Positions 7,273 to 17,868 are shown, counted from the stretch's first letter. The stretch: 64,000 nucleotides of DNA from Paenibacillus rigui (GCF_002234615.1 NZ_NMQW01000019.1:1-64000), one strand, 5' to 3'. Translations and numbers: made by a program. The notes: a model not told the origin generated them from the sequence alone.

Positions 7273-8157
7273 ATGCGTGTTTTTGTCACCGGAGCAACCG
7301 GATTCGTCGGATCTGCCGTTGTGCCCGAGCTCCTCGCTGCAGGGCATCAGGTCGTCGGGCTTGCCCGCTCGGATGAGGGGGCCGCAGCGTTGAAAGCCGC
7401 TGGAGCCGACGTACATCGAGGTACCTTGAATGACCTCGACAGCCTGCAAAATGGAGCCGCCGCTGCGGACGGCGTCATCCATCTTGCCTTCATTCATAAC
7501 TTCTCGGACTATGCTGCAGCAGCCGAAACCGATAGACAAGCGATCGAGGCGATCGGAGCCGCGCTCCAGGGCTCCAACAAACCATTCGTTGTCACCGCGG
7601 GGACGCTCATGCTTTCGCCGGGACGTCTCGGGACGGAAGAAGACACCCTGCCCCCGAACACACTGCGGCATTCCGAAAAAACTGCGATTGGGCTGGTTGA
7701 GCGTGGGGTGCGGTCCTCAATCGTCCGCCTCGCACCATCCGTGCACGGCCCCGGCGATCATGGCTTCGTCCCGGAGCTGATTCGCATTGCCCGTGACAAA
7801 GGCGTCTCCGCCTACATCGGCGACGGGTCCAACCGCTGGCCGGCGGTGCATCGCATCGATGCCGCCCGCTTGTTCCGGCTGGCGGTGGAGGCGGCCCCGG
7901 CCGGCTCACGGCTGCACGGTGTCGGCGATGAGGGTGTGCCATTCCGCGACATCGCCGGCGTCATCGGCCGCCACCTGAACCTGCCGGTGGCCAGCATTTC
8001 ACACGAAGAGGCATCAGCCCACTTCGGCTGGATCGGCGCCTTCGCGTCGGCCGATAACCCTGCGTCGAGTGCAAAGACGCAGGACCTCCTGGGCTGGAAG
8101 CCGGTGCACCCCACTCTGATCCAGGACCTCGAAGAAGGTCACTACTTCAACGGTTGA
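7273..8157 (+). CDS. NAD(P)-dependent extended/atypical SDR protein
   Basis: A 294-residue Rossmann protein opening with VTGATGFVGSAVVPELLAAGH, the TGxxGxxG cofactor motif, followed by the LARSDEGAAAL segment that contacts NADP. The canonical YxxxK catalytic pair is not evident; TLRHSEKTAIGL stands near the expected place. It therefore looks like an atypical SDR of the NAD-dependent epimerase/dehydratase type. GC content is visibly higher than in the preceding genes. A strong GGAGG site precedes the ATG and a terminator follows at 8181-8216. The substrate is unknown. Confidence 0.85.
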   Translation: MRVFVTGATGFVGSAVVPELLAAGHQVVGLARSDEGAAALKAAGADVHRGTLNDLDSLQNGAAAADGVIHLAFIHNFSDYAAAAETDRQAIEAIGAALQGSNKPFVVTAGTLMLSPGRLGTEEDTLPPNTLRHSEKTAIGLVERGVRSSIVRLAPSVHGPGDHGFVPELIRIARDKGVSAYIGDGSNRWPAVHRIDAARLFRLAVEAAPAGSRLHGVGDEGVPFRDIAGVIGRHLNLPVASISHEEASAHFGWIGAFASADNPASSAKTQDLLGWKPVHPTLIQDLEEGHYFNG

Positions 8158-8180
8158 ACTACCAAAACATGTGATACAGG

Positions 8181-8216
8181 GGCGATTCTCCGGCACTTGC
8201 CGGGGAGTCGCCTTTT
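8181..8216 (+). terminator. Rho-independent terminator
   Basis: GGCGATTCTCCGGC (8181-8194) pairs with GCCGGGGAGTCGCC (8199-8212) and is followed by TTTT. It ends the SDR gene transcript. Confidence 0.85.
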
Positions 8217-8325
8217 CCGTATCAAGCTAATTGTAACTAGTTGTGAATGGACATCCGCACAACACCCCGTACTATGTTCAGAATATTTACGACCAATGGC
8301 CTCTTATTGACGCTCAGGAGTAAGC

Positions 8326-8340
8326 TTACATGACATGTAA
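8326..8340. promoter_or_regulatory. Palindrome upstream of gdhA
   Basis: TTACATGACATGTAA is a perfect 15-bp palindrome around its centre, about 95 bp before the gdhA start. It does not fit the TnrA/GlnR consensus I know, so the protein that binds it is unknown. Confidence 0.4.
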
Positions 8341-8418
8341 ATTATTGTTGCCCTATGAATAAAAATAAGGTAAAACTAATATATATTTGCCATTTTGAAA
8401 CTATTCCATGACTGATAA

Positions 8419-9804
<1,386 letters not shown>

Positions 9805-9837
9805 GAGTCCCTATCGATTCAACAAAACAAAAACAGA

Positions 9838-9882
9838 AACTTGCAAATGGGGGGCAGCCCCTGATATTTGCAAGTTTTTCTT
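9838..9882 (+). terminator. Rho-independent terminator of gdhA
   Basis: AACTTGCAAAT (9838-9848) pairs with ATTTGCAAGTT (9866-9876), followed by TTTCTTTTTC. Confidence 0.85.
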
Positions 9883-9966
9883 TTTCTCGAAACTTCACAA
9901 CAGCTACGTTCCTGGGAAGCCATTTTAAAAAAGGCTATGTCACCTCCTGATGTTGATTTGTACGGT

Positions 9967-9992
9967 AAAAAAAACGCCTCGTTGAAGAGGCG
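9967..9992 (-). terminator. Rho-independent terminator of the minus-strand VOC gene
   Basis: Read on the minus strand, CGCCTC (9992-9987) pairs with GAGGCG (9980-9975) and is followed by a run of eight U. It lies 46 bp beyond the VOC stop. Confidence 0.8.
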
Positions 9993-10037
9993 GCTTATTG
10001 GGCTATCGTACCCGTTAGGTCTTTTTTTAAACGTCAC

Positions 10038-10490
10038 TTATTTATGACTGAGTTGTTCCGCCAAACCGATTAGAAGTCCTTCATGTCCACGAATGTAGCA
10101 GAGCCGATACGAGTCCCCGTACTGAACCACTTCGCCAACGAGCTGAGCACCACGCTTAGTGAGTCTGGATACCATTTCGTCAATGTCTTCAACAGTGAAC
10201 ATAACGCGTAGATAACCGAGGGCATTTACAGGAGCCGTTCGGTGATCTGATATAGTAGGCGGGGTGAGAAATCGCGAAAGTTCAAGTCGACTGTGGCCAT
10301 CTGGGGTAACCATCATGGCAATCTCTACACACTGTGAACCCAGCCCGGTTACGCGACCAGCCCATTCACCTTCGACAGTAGCTCTCCCTTCGAGCTTCAA
10401 GCCAATCTCCTCGAAGAAAGAGATTGCGTCATCAAGGGATTCTACAACAATGCCCACATTGTCCATTCTTAGCAATTTGTTTTTTGCCAT
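10038..10490 (-). CDS. VOC-superfamily protein
   Basis: A 150-residue vicinal-oxygen-chelate protein: RMDNVGIVVESLDDAISFFEEIGL opens the first module, and FTVEDIDEMVSRLTKRGAQLV and YIRGHEGLLIGLAEQL form the second. Such proteins include glyoxalases and antibiotic-binding proteins, and the substrate cannot be told. The start ATG has TAAGGAGA with 8-nt spacing. It is convergent with gdhA, and each has its own terminator. It is unrelated in detail to the VOC protein at 1331-1726, sharing only the fold. Confidence 0.85.
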   Translation of the reverse strand: MAKNKLLRMDNVGIVVESLDDAISFFEEIGLKLEGRATVEGEWAGRVTGLGSQCVEIAMMVTPDGHSRLELSRFLTPPTISDHRTAPVNALGYLRVMFTVEDIDEMVSRLTKRGAQLVGEVVQYGDSYRLCYIRGHEGLLIGLAEQLSHK

Positions 10491-10587
10491 AGTTTTATCT
10501 CCTTAGGTGTACAAATTTATTACCAGATTATCTTCATACTTATTCTATCAAAAATTACTAACTGCTTCCAAAATGGTAGCGTTGACG

Positions 10588-10725
10588 TTAAACCTCACCA
10601 GTACTGGATTTTACAGCGTACTTCCCAAATCGCACACCAGAATGGTTTTTGCAATGCGGGCAAACGAGTCCCTCTGAATGCTTCTGCTCTTGAATTTCAT
10701 CAATCGTTCGAACTGGAACCGCCAT
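10588..10725 (-). pseudogene. Remnant of a zinc-ribbon transposase (IS1595-like N-terminus)
   Basis: A 45-codon frame reads MAVPVRTIDEIQEQK, then GLVCPHCKNHSGVRFGKYA, then SSTGEV and a stop. The CPHC pair with the following G-x-R-F-G-K-Y is the first half of the zinc ribbon found at the N-terminus of IS1595-type transposases; the second CxxC pair and the whole DDE nuclease domain are absent. No flanking inverted repeats are visible. It is probably a decayed insertion sequence; a stand-alone short zinc-ribbon protein is less likely. Confidence 0.6.
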
Positions 10726-10781
10726 ACCCTTGGTTCGGGACACATATATCAAATATCAACAACAAAGTTTAGCATAGCCTT

Positions 10782-10816
10782 AAAAAAAGAGACCCGCAGC
10801 AACGGGCCGCAGGTCT
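10782..10816 (-). terminator. Rho-independent terminator of the two-component operon
   Basis: On the minus strand AGACCTGCGGC (10816-10806) pairs with GCTGCGGGTCT (10800-10790), followed by C and seven U. It sits 138 bp past the response-regulator stop. Confidence 0.75.
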
Positions 10817-10953
10817 AAGGTTTATATATTAAAAAGGGGGTCGACTTTTATTATAGGCATGTTTCATTAATACAAGATGAAAAACACATTTCATTTGTGT
10901 TACAAATTTTCTCAAAAGAGAACCAGCGACGCACCCTTCGCTTCCCTTCCATC

Positions 10954-11661
10954 TCAGCATGAAGCGTGAGCCCAGCAAAATTTGTATCCGAAGCCGCGGA
11001 CGGTCACAATATATCTCGGCGAATCCGGCTCCTCCTCAATCTTCTTGCGCAGATTGCGGATATGTACCATAACGGTGCGCAGATCGCTGTCTTTCTCCCA
11101 GCCCCACACCTGCTCGTACAGCTGCTCGACGCTGAACACCTGATTCGGGCGCTCCGCCATGAACAGCAGCAGCTGCCTTTCCTTCGCATACAAGGCCAGC
11201 GGACTCCCCGCAATCTTCACCTCCAGGCTGTCCGGATGGATCTCCATGCGGTTATCGCGCCAAATGCGGTTCGAGGGCTTCTGCGTCTCCGCCCCCATCT
11301 GAAACCTGCGCAGCTGCGCACGGACACGGGCTACGACCACACTCGGCTCGAACGGCTTCGTAATGTAGTCATCACCTCCGAGCTTCAAGCCCTCGATGAC
11401 CTCCTGCGGCTCTTTCTTGCAGCTGATAAAAATAATCGGAATCGTCGACATCCCCCGAATCCGTCCCGCCAGCTCCAAGCCGGTTCCATCCGGCAAAAGA
11501 ATATCGGTCAACAACAGATCCGGCACGTTCTTTTTAAACATGGAAAATGCGGCGGCGGTGTCTGAAGCCACCTCGACGTCCAAGCCGTCCATCCGCAAAT
11601 AGATGACGAGAATATCGGCAATATCCTCGTCATCTTCAACGAGCAGCACTCGCTCCCCCAT
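10954..11661 (-). CDS. OmpR/PhoB-family response regulator
   Basis: A 235-residue regulator. The receiver domain (about 1-120) has the acidic pair VEDDED, the phospho-acceptor aspartate in LLLTDILLPDG, and the KPFEP lysine loop. The C-terminal winged helix (about 140-230) ends YIVTVRGFGYKF, typical of OmpR DNA-binding domains. The frame opens at a GTG at 11679, but the GAAGGAGGAGG ribosome site lies inside that extension, so the ATG at 11661 is the start. It overlaps the end of the kinase gene by 26 bp, indicating translational coupling. The partner is the adjacent kinase. Confidence 0.93.
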   Translation of the reverse strand: MGERVLLVEDDEDIADILVIYLRMDGLDVEVASDTAAAFSMFKKNVPDLLLTDILLPDGTGLELAGRIRGMSTIPIIFISCKKEPQEVIEGLKLGGDDYITKPFEPSVVVARVRAQLRRFQMGAETQKPSNRIWRDNRMEIHPDSLEVKIAGSPLALYAKERQLLLFMAERPNQVFSVEQLYEQVWGWEKDSDLRTVMVHIRNLRKKIEEEPDSPRYIVTVRGFGYKFCWAHASC

Positions 11662-13771
11662 GGTCCTCCTCCTTCTCACTGAATTCCCTGCCGCTCACGA
11701 CAGGTAAGGTGAAATAGACGCGGCATCCCGAGCCCGGTATGTTCTCCGCTCCGATGCGTCCCTGATGGTAGTGGACAATTTCCTTGCAGATCGACAAGCC
11801 TAATCCCGTCCCCTTGACGGCGCGTCTGGACTCCTTGGATCGGTAAAACCGGTCGAATACCGATTCCAGCTCCTGCTCGGGAATCCCCCGCCCATTGTCA
11901 CATACACTAATGACTGCCTCGACAGCACCTGAGACGGTGCCGGGGACGATGTCGACCCGCATTTCGATGCGGCCATCCTCGGGGATGAACTTTTTGGCAT
12001 TCCACAATATGTTCAGCACGACCTGCTCCATACGAATCGGGTCCATTCTCGCCACGTAAGAGCTTGACCCATCCGGAAGCGTACTGCCTTCTAGCCATAC
12101 GAATTGCGAAGCACGCTCCAGCATATCGAGCTCATACCTGCGAAACAGCTGCTGGAAAAAGGGGACAACCTCCATCGGTTTATAATGAAACTGGATTTGC
12201 CCGGTCTCGAGCTTAGTCAGCTCCGTCAAGTCTTCGATTAACCGTTCCAGCACCTGTGACCGGTCGTAAATCCGCTTTGCATATTTAGCGTAATCGTCCT
12301 GAATCACCCCTTCCACCATCGCGATGGAATACCCTCGAATGGCGGTGATCGGCGTACCCAGCTCATGGGAAATATCCGATAGCAGCTGGCGGCGGAATTG
12401 TTCGATGCGGGACAGCTTCTCGTTGAGGTGAAACAGCTCGTCATGAGACTTCTGCAGCGCAAGTGTTCTGGCTTGAATCTTGTGCTCAAGCGTGTCGTTA
12501 TGCACCTTCAGCTCCTTGGACAGCCTCTCAGCCTCCCGCGCCGTACGGGCGAACTTCAATGCCAAATGAACGGATTGCGTAAACAAGAAAAACAAGAGGC
12601 CGTAAGGCAAATAAATACCACTTCGAATAAAATGGTTAAAAAATAAAATGTCGGCCAAAATGGCAGCCGCAAAGCAAACGAACCCCAGCATATTCACGAG
12701 CGATTCTCGCGTCCGGGCGAAGATCGACCGAATATAGACGAAGACCAGAAACATCAGCACGGGGACCACAACGAACAAGTGGTAAAACAGCATCAAGTAC
12801 GTATATACCCGTGCAGGCGCAACCAGCACGAATACGGTAAGCAGCAGATGAATGGCCATGGAAGCACGGACGATAACCGGGTGCTGCCGGTCCCAATATT
12901 CGCGGTACACGAACTGCAGCAGCATCTGCATGCCGACAAAGGCGGAGATATATTCCACCTTGACCGCGGCCTCCCATGAAATGCCTGGGAACACGTAGAG
13001 GCCGACCTCCTCCCCCAACACAGAGGTTCGGGCGACAACGGCCAAACACAGCAGCCCGAAGTATAACGAGCTTCGGTCCTTTTTCCGCGCGGCATATAAG
13101 CCCAGATGGTACAAGCCCATAATCAGCAGGCTGCCGATAATAAATGCCTCCAGACCGAAGCGGATCGTCCGCTCCCGCCCGATTTGTTCCGTACTGCCCA
13201 GATGAATCGGCTCCCAAATACCGCCTTTGCGTTGAACAAAATTCGACACCTGCATGACGAGCTCATTGCTTCCCGGCTTCGGCTGAAAGCTGACCACCTT
13301 GGGAAGGTTGTACGGAACCATTGTGGACAGCGAGCGGCCGACCGTCCCATTGGAAGCCAGCGGCTTGCCGTTCACCCACAGCTTGTACGACGTGGCGACA
13401 CCGCGCACATACAGTGATAAAGGCGGGAGATCCGCCCCCTCCGGAAGCAGCAGACGCACTCGGTACGTTCCGTAGCCTTGGTTGGACAACGCCTCCCCTT
13501 CATGGAAGGCGGTACTCCAGACCGCAGGCACCTGAACCCGCAGAGGGGCTTGCTCCTGCAGCCCTCTATCGATTTGTTCAGGCGTCAGCAGCTGTCCCCA
13601 ATACAGGTCCCAGCTTCCCCCCAAGGATACTGTGGATTGGGTCAAATCCCATCCGGTCAAATCCAGGACGGCGCCCGCGTCACCGGTCCCTTCTTCAGCA
13701 AAAGCCCGAGGCCAACTCCATAGGTTCAAGCACAGCAGCAGGCCTAACCAGAGCCATCCGATCTTTCTCAT
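11636..13771 (-). CDS. Membrane histidine kinase with 7TMR-DISM sensor
   Basis: A 711-residue sensor. A signal peptide (MRKIGWLWLGLLLCLNLWSW) is followed by an extracellular beta-sandwich of the DISMED2/galactose-binding kind (about 30-190), seven hydrophobic segments (about 205-410), a coiled coil, a HisKA domain with the phospho-acceptor in SDISHELGTPITAIRGY (about residue 467), and a HATPase domain with ICDNGRGIP-like and GTGLGLSICKEI boxes. The frame opens at a TTG at 13789, but the ATG at 13771 starts the signal peptide and has GAGGGGA 9 nt upstream. 7TMR-DISM sensors often detect carbohydrate-like ligands; the ligand here is unknown. Confidence 0.92.
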   Translation of the reverse strand: MRKIGWLWLGLLLCLNLWSWPRAFAEEGTGDAGAVLDLTGWDLTQSTVSLGGSWDLYWGQLLTPEQIDRGLQEQAPLRVQVPAVWSTAFHEGEALSNQGYGTYRVRLLLPEGADLPPLSLYVRGVATSYKLWVNGKPLASNGTVGRSLSTMVPYNLPKVVSFQPKPGSNELVMQVSNFVQRKGGIWEPIHLGSTEQIGRERTIRFGLEAFIIGSLLIMGLYHLGLYAARKKDRSSLYFGLLCLAVVARTSVLGEEVGLYVFPGISWEAAVKVEYISAFVGMQMLLQFVYREYWDRQHPVIVRASMAIHLLLTVFVLVAPARVYTYLMLFYHLFVVVPVLMFLVFVYIRSIFARTRESLVNMLGFVCFAAAILADILFFNHFIRSGIYLPYGLLFFLFTQSVHLALKFARTAREAERLSKELKVHNDTLEHKIQARTLALQKSHDELFHLNEKLSRIEQFRRQLLSDISHELGTPITAIRGYSIAMVEGVIQDDYAKYAKRIYDRSQVLERLIEDLTELTKLETGQIQFHYKPMEVVPFFQQLFRRYELDMLERASQFVWLEGSTLPDGSSSYVARMDPIRMEQVVLNILWNAKKFIPEDGRIEMRVDIVPGTVSGAVEAVISVCDNGRGIPEQELESVFDRFYRSKESRRAVKGTGLGLSICKEIVHYHQGRIGAENIPGSGCRVYFTLPVVSGREFSEKEEDHGGASAAR

Positions 13772-13849
13772 CCCGTCCATTCCCCTCAAGCATGACTTCC
13801 TTCAGAGTAACACTAAAGCCGTCGCGGCTACAACGTTTTTTGCCGCCCA

Positions 13850-13895
13850 AAAGACAAGGCAGAACAGGGCGAATCTACCTTTCGCCTGTCCTGCC
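13850..13895 (-). terminator. Rho-independent terminator of the SLH gene
   Basis: GGCAGAACAGGGCGAA (13858-13873) pairs with TTCGCCTGTCCTGCC (13881-13895); on the minus strand it is followed by TTGTCTTTT. It separates the SLH gene from the kinase gene. Confidence 0.7.
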
Positions 13896-13937
13896 CTGCT
13901 CCGTCCGGAGCCTGCTCGCTCCAGCTTGATGCCGCTT

Positions 13938-16900
13938 CTATCTGTGCAGTGATTCCAGCAGCATATAGATCATTTTGGCCGCCTCGGCGCGGGTTACGGA
14001 GGCCTGTGGACGGAATGAGCCGTCCGGATACCCCGTCACAATGCCGCTTGCGGCGATTTTATGGACTGCATCCAGAGCCCAGCCTGGAATGTCTTTACCA
14101 TCCGAGAACTGGGCCGCATCCCCGCTGCCTTGAGCGGCGGCATCCGGTCCCAGCTCCAATGCGCGGGAGAGAATCACGGTGAGCTCCGCGCGTGTCAGCT
14201 CTTGACTCGGCTTAAACCATGCGGCGCCCTTTTCCTGATAGCCCTGGATGACGCCTGCCTGAACGGCTTGTGCTATCGCATCTTTAGCCCAGGCCGGCAG
14301 CGTATCGCGGTCCGCGAAAGCATCCGGCTGCCCGCCGGCGGGCAGGACCAGCGCATCCGAGATCAGCTTGACCAGCTGTGCCCGGGTAACGGGCTGATCC
14401 GGCCGGAACGTCCGGTCCTCAAAGCCGTGAACGACGTTCAGCCCGACCAAACGGTCTACATACATGGACGCCCAATGTCCGTTCATATCGGAGAAGCTAG
14501 GCTGCTCCGCAGGGAACACCGCAATCAGACCGAAGTGATTCACATCCACGGTTATCGTTCCGTTCGCATCCGCGGTCCCCCCGATATATATCCATCTGGC
14601 TTGCTTCTTGTTGTAGTAATATATTGCAGGCTTCAAGCCCGTACCGATGCGCGAAGTGTCATACGAGATGCTCAGCTTCATCGGCTTGTTCAGATTCGTC
14701 CCCGTGCTGCTCGTAAATTCCACGATCGGCCCAAGATTCGTTTTTCCTGCGAAGGAGGGGGCATCCGCTTCCTTCACGAGCGACGCTTTGACGGTGCCGT
14801 CTTTCTGCAGAGCGCCCGCAGGAATCGTTATCGTTGCCTTGGCCGGAAGCTCCAGTACGCCTCCCACCGCAGCCAAAAATCCCTTCTCTACGCTCGTTAC
14901 TTCGGACGCCGAGCCCGTCCCCGTTCCCTCGGAAGCCGCAGCGGTTCCTGTGGACGAGGAGCCGCTATGCTTGCCGCGTCCACTGCCCTGAGACGCCGGG
15001 TTGACAGTCACGGACACCGCAGCCGTATACACGCTGTTCGTTACCGTGATGACCGTTTGGCCTGCTTGCTTAGCCTGGACCAGGCCGTCCGCCGTCACCG
15101 TCGCCACGGACGCATCGCTGCTCCGGTACGCGGTGCCATAAACAGCGGACGTCACGTCCTTCTCCGTGCCGTCGGACAGCTGCGCTTTCACTGCAAGCTG
15201 CTGCGTTGCCACACCGCCCAGCTGCAGCTGCACCGTTGCCGGCACCGCCGTGATGCCCGTCACCTTGACGGATGCGGGCGGCACGTCCGCTCCCGCAACT
15301 GTCACGTTCACCTCAGCCTGGTACACGCTGTTTGTTGCCGTGATGACGGCTTGTCCCGCCTGCTTCGCCCGGATCAGGCCATCGGCCGTCACCGTCGCCA
15401 CGGACGCATCGCTGCTCTCGTACGCGGTGCCATAGACAGCGGACGTCACGTCCTTCTCCGCGCCGTCGGACAGCTGCGCCTTGACGGTTAGCTGCTGCTG
15501 TGTAATCGCGCCGCCCAGCTGCAGCTGCACCGTTGCCGGCACCGCCGTGATGCCCGTCACCTGAGGGGCGTTCGCAGCTGCAACCGTGACCTGCACCGCT
15601 GCCGTGGAGCTGCCGTTAGCAATCGTAACGGTCGTCTGCCCCTCCTGCTTCGCCTCGATGAGCCCGTCGGCAGTGACCGTCGCTACGGACGTATTGCCGC
15701 TGCTGTAGATGGTCCCGGAGGCGGCGGAGGTGACATCCCGTGTCGTGCCGTCGGCAAGATGCTCCGTAACGGCAAGCTGACGGCTGACGGTACCGCCAAG
15801 CTGCAGGCTGACCACCCCGGGTGCTGCGCTGATCCCGGTTTTGTATTCGATAGCAGCCTCAGCCAAGCTGTCGCTGTACCAATTCGGGTACACACTGAAG
15901 GTGTACGTGCCCGGCGCCGGATTCGTCCATCCGGCCTGTGCGCTTACGGTGATTTCCATCGCACCGAGCAACGGGATGTCCTGCGGCACGGCTACGGTCA
16001 GCGTATGCGAGAAGCTTATATATTTCACTGCCTTTGCCGGAACTCCGTTCACAAGTACCAGATTCGGATCTATCGTGGCCGTCATGCTCATCGGGTCAAC
16101 AACGGCAGGCACTTGAAGCTGCGAAGGAAGCGTGAAGGCAACGTAATCCCCGTTAGCGGCAGCTAACGGCACGTTAGGCTTGAGAGTGAACGTATAAGCG
16201 GCGTTCGCCTCGCCTGCCCAAGTGGAGGCCGGCGTTACGCCAAACTGCTGCACCTTCGAAGGCGCAATCAGCAGCGGGACCGTATTCGGCTTAACCGTCT
16301 GCGAGGTCATCACCTGGATCGGGTACTGCCCATAATGCCCGGCGAACTTGTTCGGCAAGTAGAAAATAATCGAGTAGTCCGGTGCCAAATAATAATTCGC
16401 AGGCAGCACGAATTGCAGCTTGTTGTCTGCGGGTCTGGATAGGGAAGACGGGTGAAGAATGTCCATGGCTTCTACCATTCCCGGTTCAATCTGTACATCC
16501 GCGGTTGAAACGGCGGGATCGCTCAGCACCGTTCCCTCGGGACTGACGATTGTTACCGTATCGCCCCCTTTTAGAATCGTCGGGCTGGTGAACCTGAACC
16601 GCAAGCGGCCGTCACTGTCAACTTCGACATAGCCTTCATCCGATGACGGGTTATCCGCAAGCGACCCGCCATCCGCAGGAACAATCCCGATTCGGCCCGT
16701 CGCGGAAAGCGGATCGACGCTGGTTGCCAGCTCGAACGAATAGTACCCTTTTGTGGACGGGTTCAGGAGCATCGCCGAGGCCAGGATACGAATCATGGCA
16801 TTCGCATAGCTTGGCAGCAGCTGGCTAGGCTGAAGCACGAGCTGGTCTCCGTTGACGGTCACGGATGCCACGGACACCCCGTCTATTTGCACATCCGACG

Positions 16901-17672
16901 GAGTGATTGCCGCAGGTAAGCTGATCTCGGCAGGAAATTTCAGCGTGATCAGATCCGTCGTATGGATCGGCTGCATCACCGTAAATCCGAAAAGGTAAGC
17001 GGTATGGGCCGAGGCCGCATACGTATCCGCATCCGGCCGGAAGTTCATCACGCTGCGGAAGTAAATATTACTTTGCGCGGCTAACGCAGCATCGTTCGAA
17101 GCCGTGCTGATCGCGTAGTCTTCAGGGCCGGCTTCTTTGCGATGATAGTCCGGCGTAATAAGAAAGCCGGACAGCTTGATATCCACCGCCGCCCCGGCAG
17201 CTACCGGCTGGTTCAGAGGAAACGATAGCATCGGATGCCCGTCCGCCGACCATTCGGTAGTCACACTGCCGAATAGGCTGAGCGGCGAACCGTTCACCGT
17301 GGAAACGATGCTGCCGGCCGGCACCGTCTGACCGGTAGTCCATAAGCCGTAAAAATTCGGGTTCCCGGTGAAATTGTACTGGTAAGGCAGCACAATATGA
17401 ATCGAGTCTCCGGCAGCCAGACTATCCTGCGCTGTGAAGGAGTAATGATAAACCGGTTTTTCTACTGAATAATTGTCTGGGCCGAGATAATAGCCGCTGT
17501 ACAACGGCGGCGCTTCCGTTGTCACCTGGAAGCTCGAAAAGGCTGCCCCCGCGCCATGCACCTTTGCAGGAACGCTCCAGCTCCAGACCGTCGCCAGAAG
17601 CGACACCAACAGCGTATATACCAACACGAGACGTATACGCGCCCAACTTTGAACCTGCCCATCAGATAACAT
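13938..17672 (-). CDS. Secreted SLH-domain protein with bacterial Ig-like repeats
   Basis: A 1244-residue surface protein. It has a signal peptide (hydrophobic stretch at residues 15-33, cleavage near VHGAG), a long beta-rich N-terminal region with no family I recognise (about 40-610), three BIG2-like Ig repeats (about 614-890, each with a xSVATVTADGLIxAKQxGQ core), a Ser/Gly-rich linker, a beta module resembling ZU5-type folds (about 925-1040), and three SLH repeats (about 1057-1244; for example GFEDRTFRPDQPVTRAQL). SLH domains bind pyruvylated wall polymer, so the protein should be displayed on the wall. GGGAGG precedes the ATG. It lies upstream of the kinase on the same strand, but a hairpin lies between them. 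Confidence 0.88.
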   Translation of the reverse strand: MLSDGQVQSWARIRLVLVYTLLVSLLATVWSWSVPAKVHGAGAAFSSFQVTTEAPPLYSGYYLGPDNYSVEKPVYHYSFTAQDSLAAGDSIHIVLPYQYNFTGNPNFYGLWTTGQTVPAGSIVSTVNGSPLSLFGSVTTEWSADGHPMLSFPLNQPVAAGAAVDIKLSGFLITPDYHRKEAGPEDYAISTASNDAALAAQSNIYFRSVMNFRPDADTYAASAHTAYLFGFTVMQPIHTTDLITLKFPAEISLPAAITPSDVQIDGVSVASVTVNGDQLVLQPSQLLPSYANAMIRILASAMLLNPSTKGYYSFELATSVDPLSATGRIGIVPADGGSLADNPSSDEGYVEVDSDGRLRFRFTSPTILKGGDTVTIVSPEGTVLSDPAVSTADVQIEPGMVEAMDILHPSSLSRPADNKLQFVLPANYYLAPDYSIIFYLPNKFAGHYGQYPIQVMTSQTVKPNTVPLLIAPSKVQQFGVTPASTWAGEANAAYTFTLKPNVPLAAANGDYVAFTLPSQLQVPAVVDPMSMTATIDPNLVLVNGVPAKAVKYISFSHTLTVAVPQDIPLLGAMEITVSAQAGWTNPAPGTYTFSVYPNWYSDSLAEAAIEYKTGISAAPGVVSLQLGGTVSRQLAVTEHLADGTTRDVTSAASGTIYSSGNTSVATVTADGLIEAKQEGQTTVTIANGSSTAAVQVTVAAANAPQVTGITAVPATVQLQLGGAITQQQLTVKAQLSDGAEKDVTSAVYGTAYESSDASVATVTADGLIRAKQAGQAVITATNSVYQAEVNVTVAGADVPPASVKVTGITAVPATVQLQLGGVATQQLAVKAQLSDGTEKDVTSAVYGTAYRSSDASVATVTADGLVQAKQAGQTVITVTNSVYTAAVSVTVNPASQGSGRGKHSGSSSTGTAAASEGTGTGSASEVTSVEKGFLAAVGGVLELPAKATITIPAGALQKDGTVKASLVKEADAPSFAGKTNLGPIVEFTSSTGTNLNKPMKLSISYDTSRIGTGLKPAIYYYNKKQARWIYIGGTADANGTITVDVNHFGLIAVFPAEQPSFSDMNGHWASMYVDRLVGLNVVHGFEDRTFRPDQPVTRAQLVKLISDALVLPAGGQPDAFADRDTLPAWAKDAIAQAVQAGVIQGYQEKGAAWFKPSQELTRAELTVILSRALELGPDAAAQGSGDAAQFSDGKDIPGWALDAVHKIAASGIVTGYPDGSFRPQASVTRAEAAKMIYMLLESLHR
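15015..15560. repeat. Two near-identical tandem Ig-domain coding repeats
   Basis: The second and third BIG2-like domains of the SLH protein are almost identical at DNA level, for example the GTGCAGCTGCAGCTGGGCGG-type core (minus strand) around 15245 and 15540. This indicates recent duplication or gene conversion. The first Ig repeat (about 15590-15830) is more diverged. Confidence 0.75.
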
Positions 17673-17835
17673 GTGGATCCTCCCTCTGAAATTGAACGAT
17701 TTGCTATTAATCTATCAGCCTCAGTTTAAAACTGGTTTAAAAAACCGGATAAACCTTCAGCTTTCGACGGGTTCAGTCAAAATAATGCTGTCCTTCAGCG
17801 CCCCCGGCTTCTATGCGGTTCAGCCTCCAACACAT

Positions 17836-17868
17836 GCAAAAACCGGGCCCCTGTGATCAGGAACCCGG
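17836..17868 (-). terminator. Rho-independent terminator of the transporter operon
   Basis: On the minus strand CCGGGTTCCTG (17868-17858) pairs with CAGGGGCCCGG (17853-17843), followed by TTTTTG. It ends the operon that begins at the HAD phosphatase. Confidence 0.85.

Noticed and set aside
8326-8340. TnrA/GlnR box before gdhA
   Set aside because: The palindrome does not match the TGTNA-N7-TNACA spacing.
14061-15491. 476-codon plus-strand frame opposite the SLH protein
   Set aside because: It is a high-GC shadow of the minus-strand SLH gene. Its translation is rich in Arg/His with repeats mirroring the Ig repeats, and it has no ribosome site.
13938-17672. Tandem DNA repeats considered as CRISPR or satellite
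   Set aside because: The repeats keep the reading frame and encode Ig-type domains.
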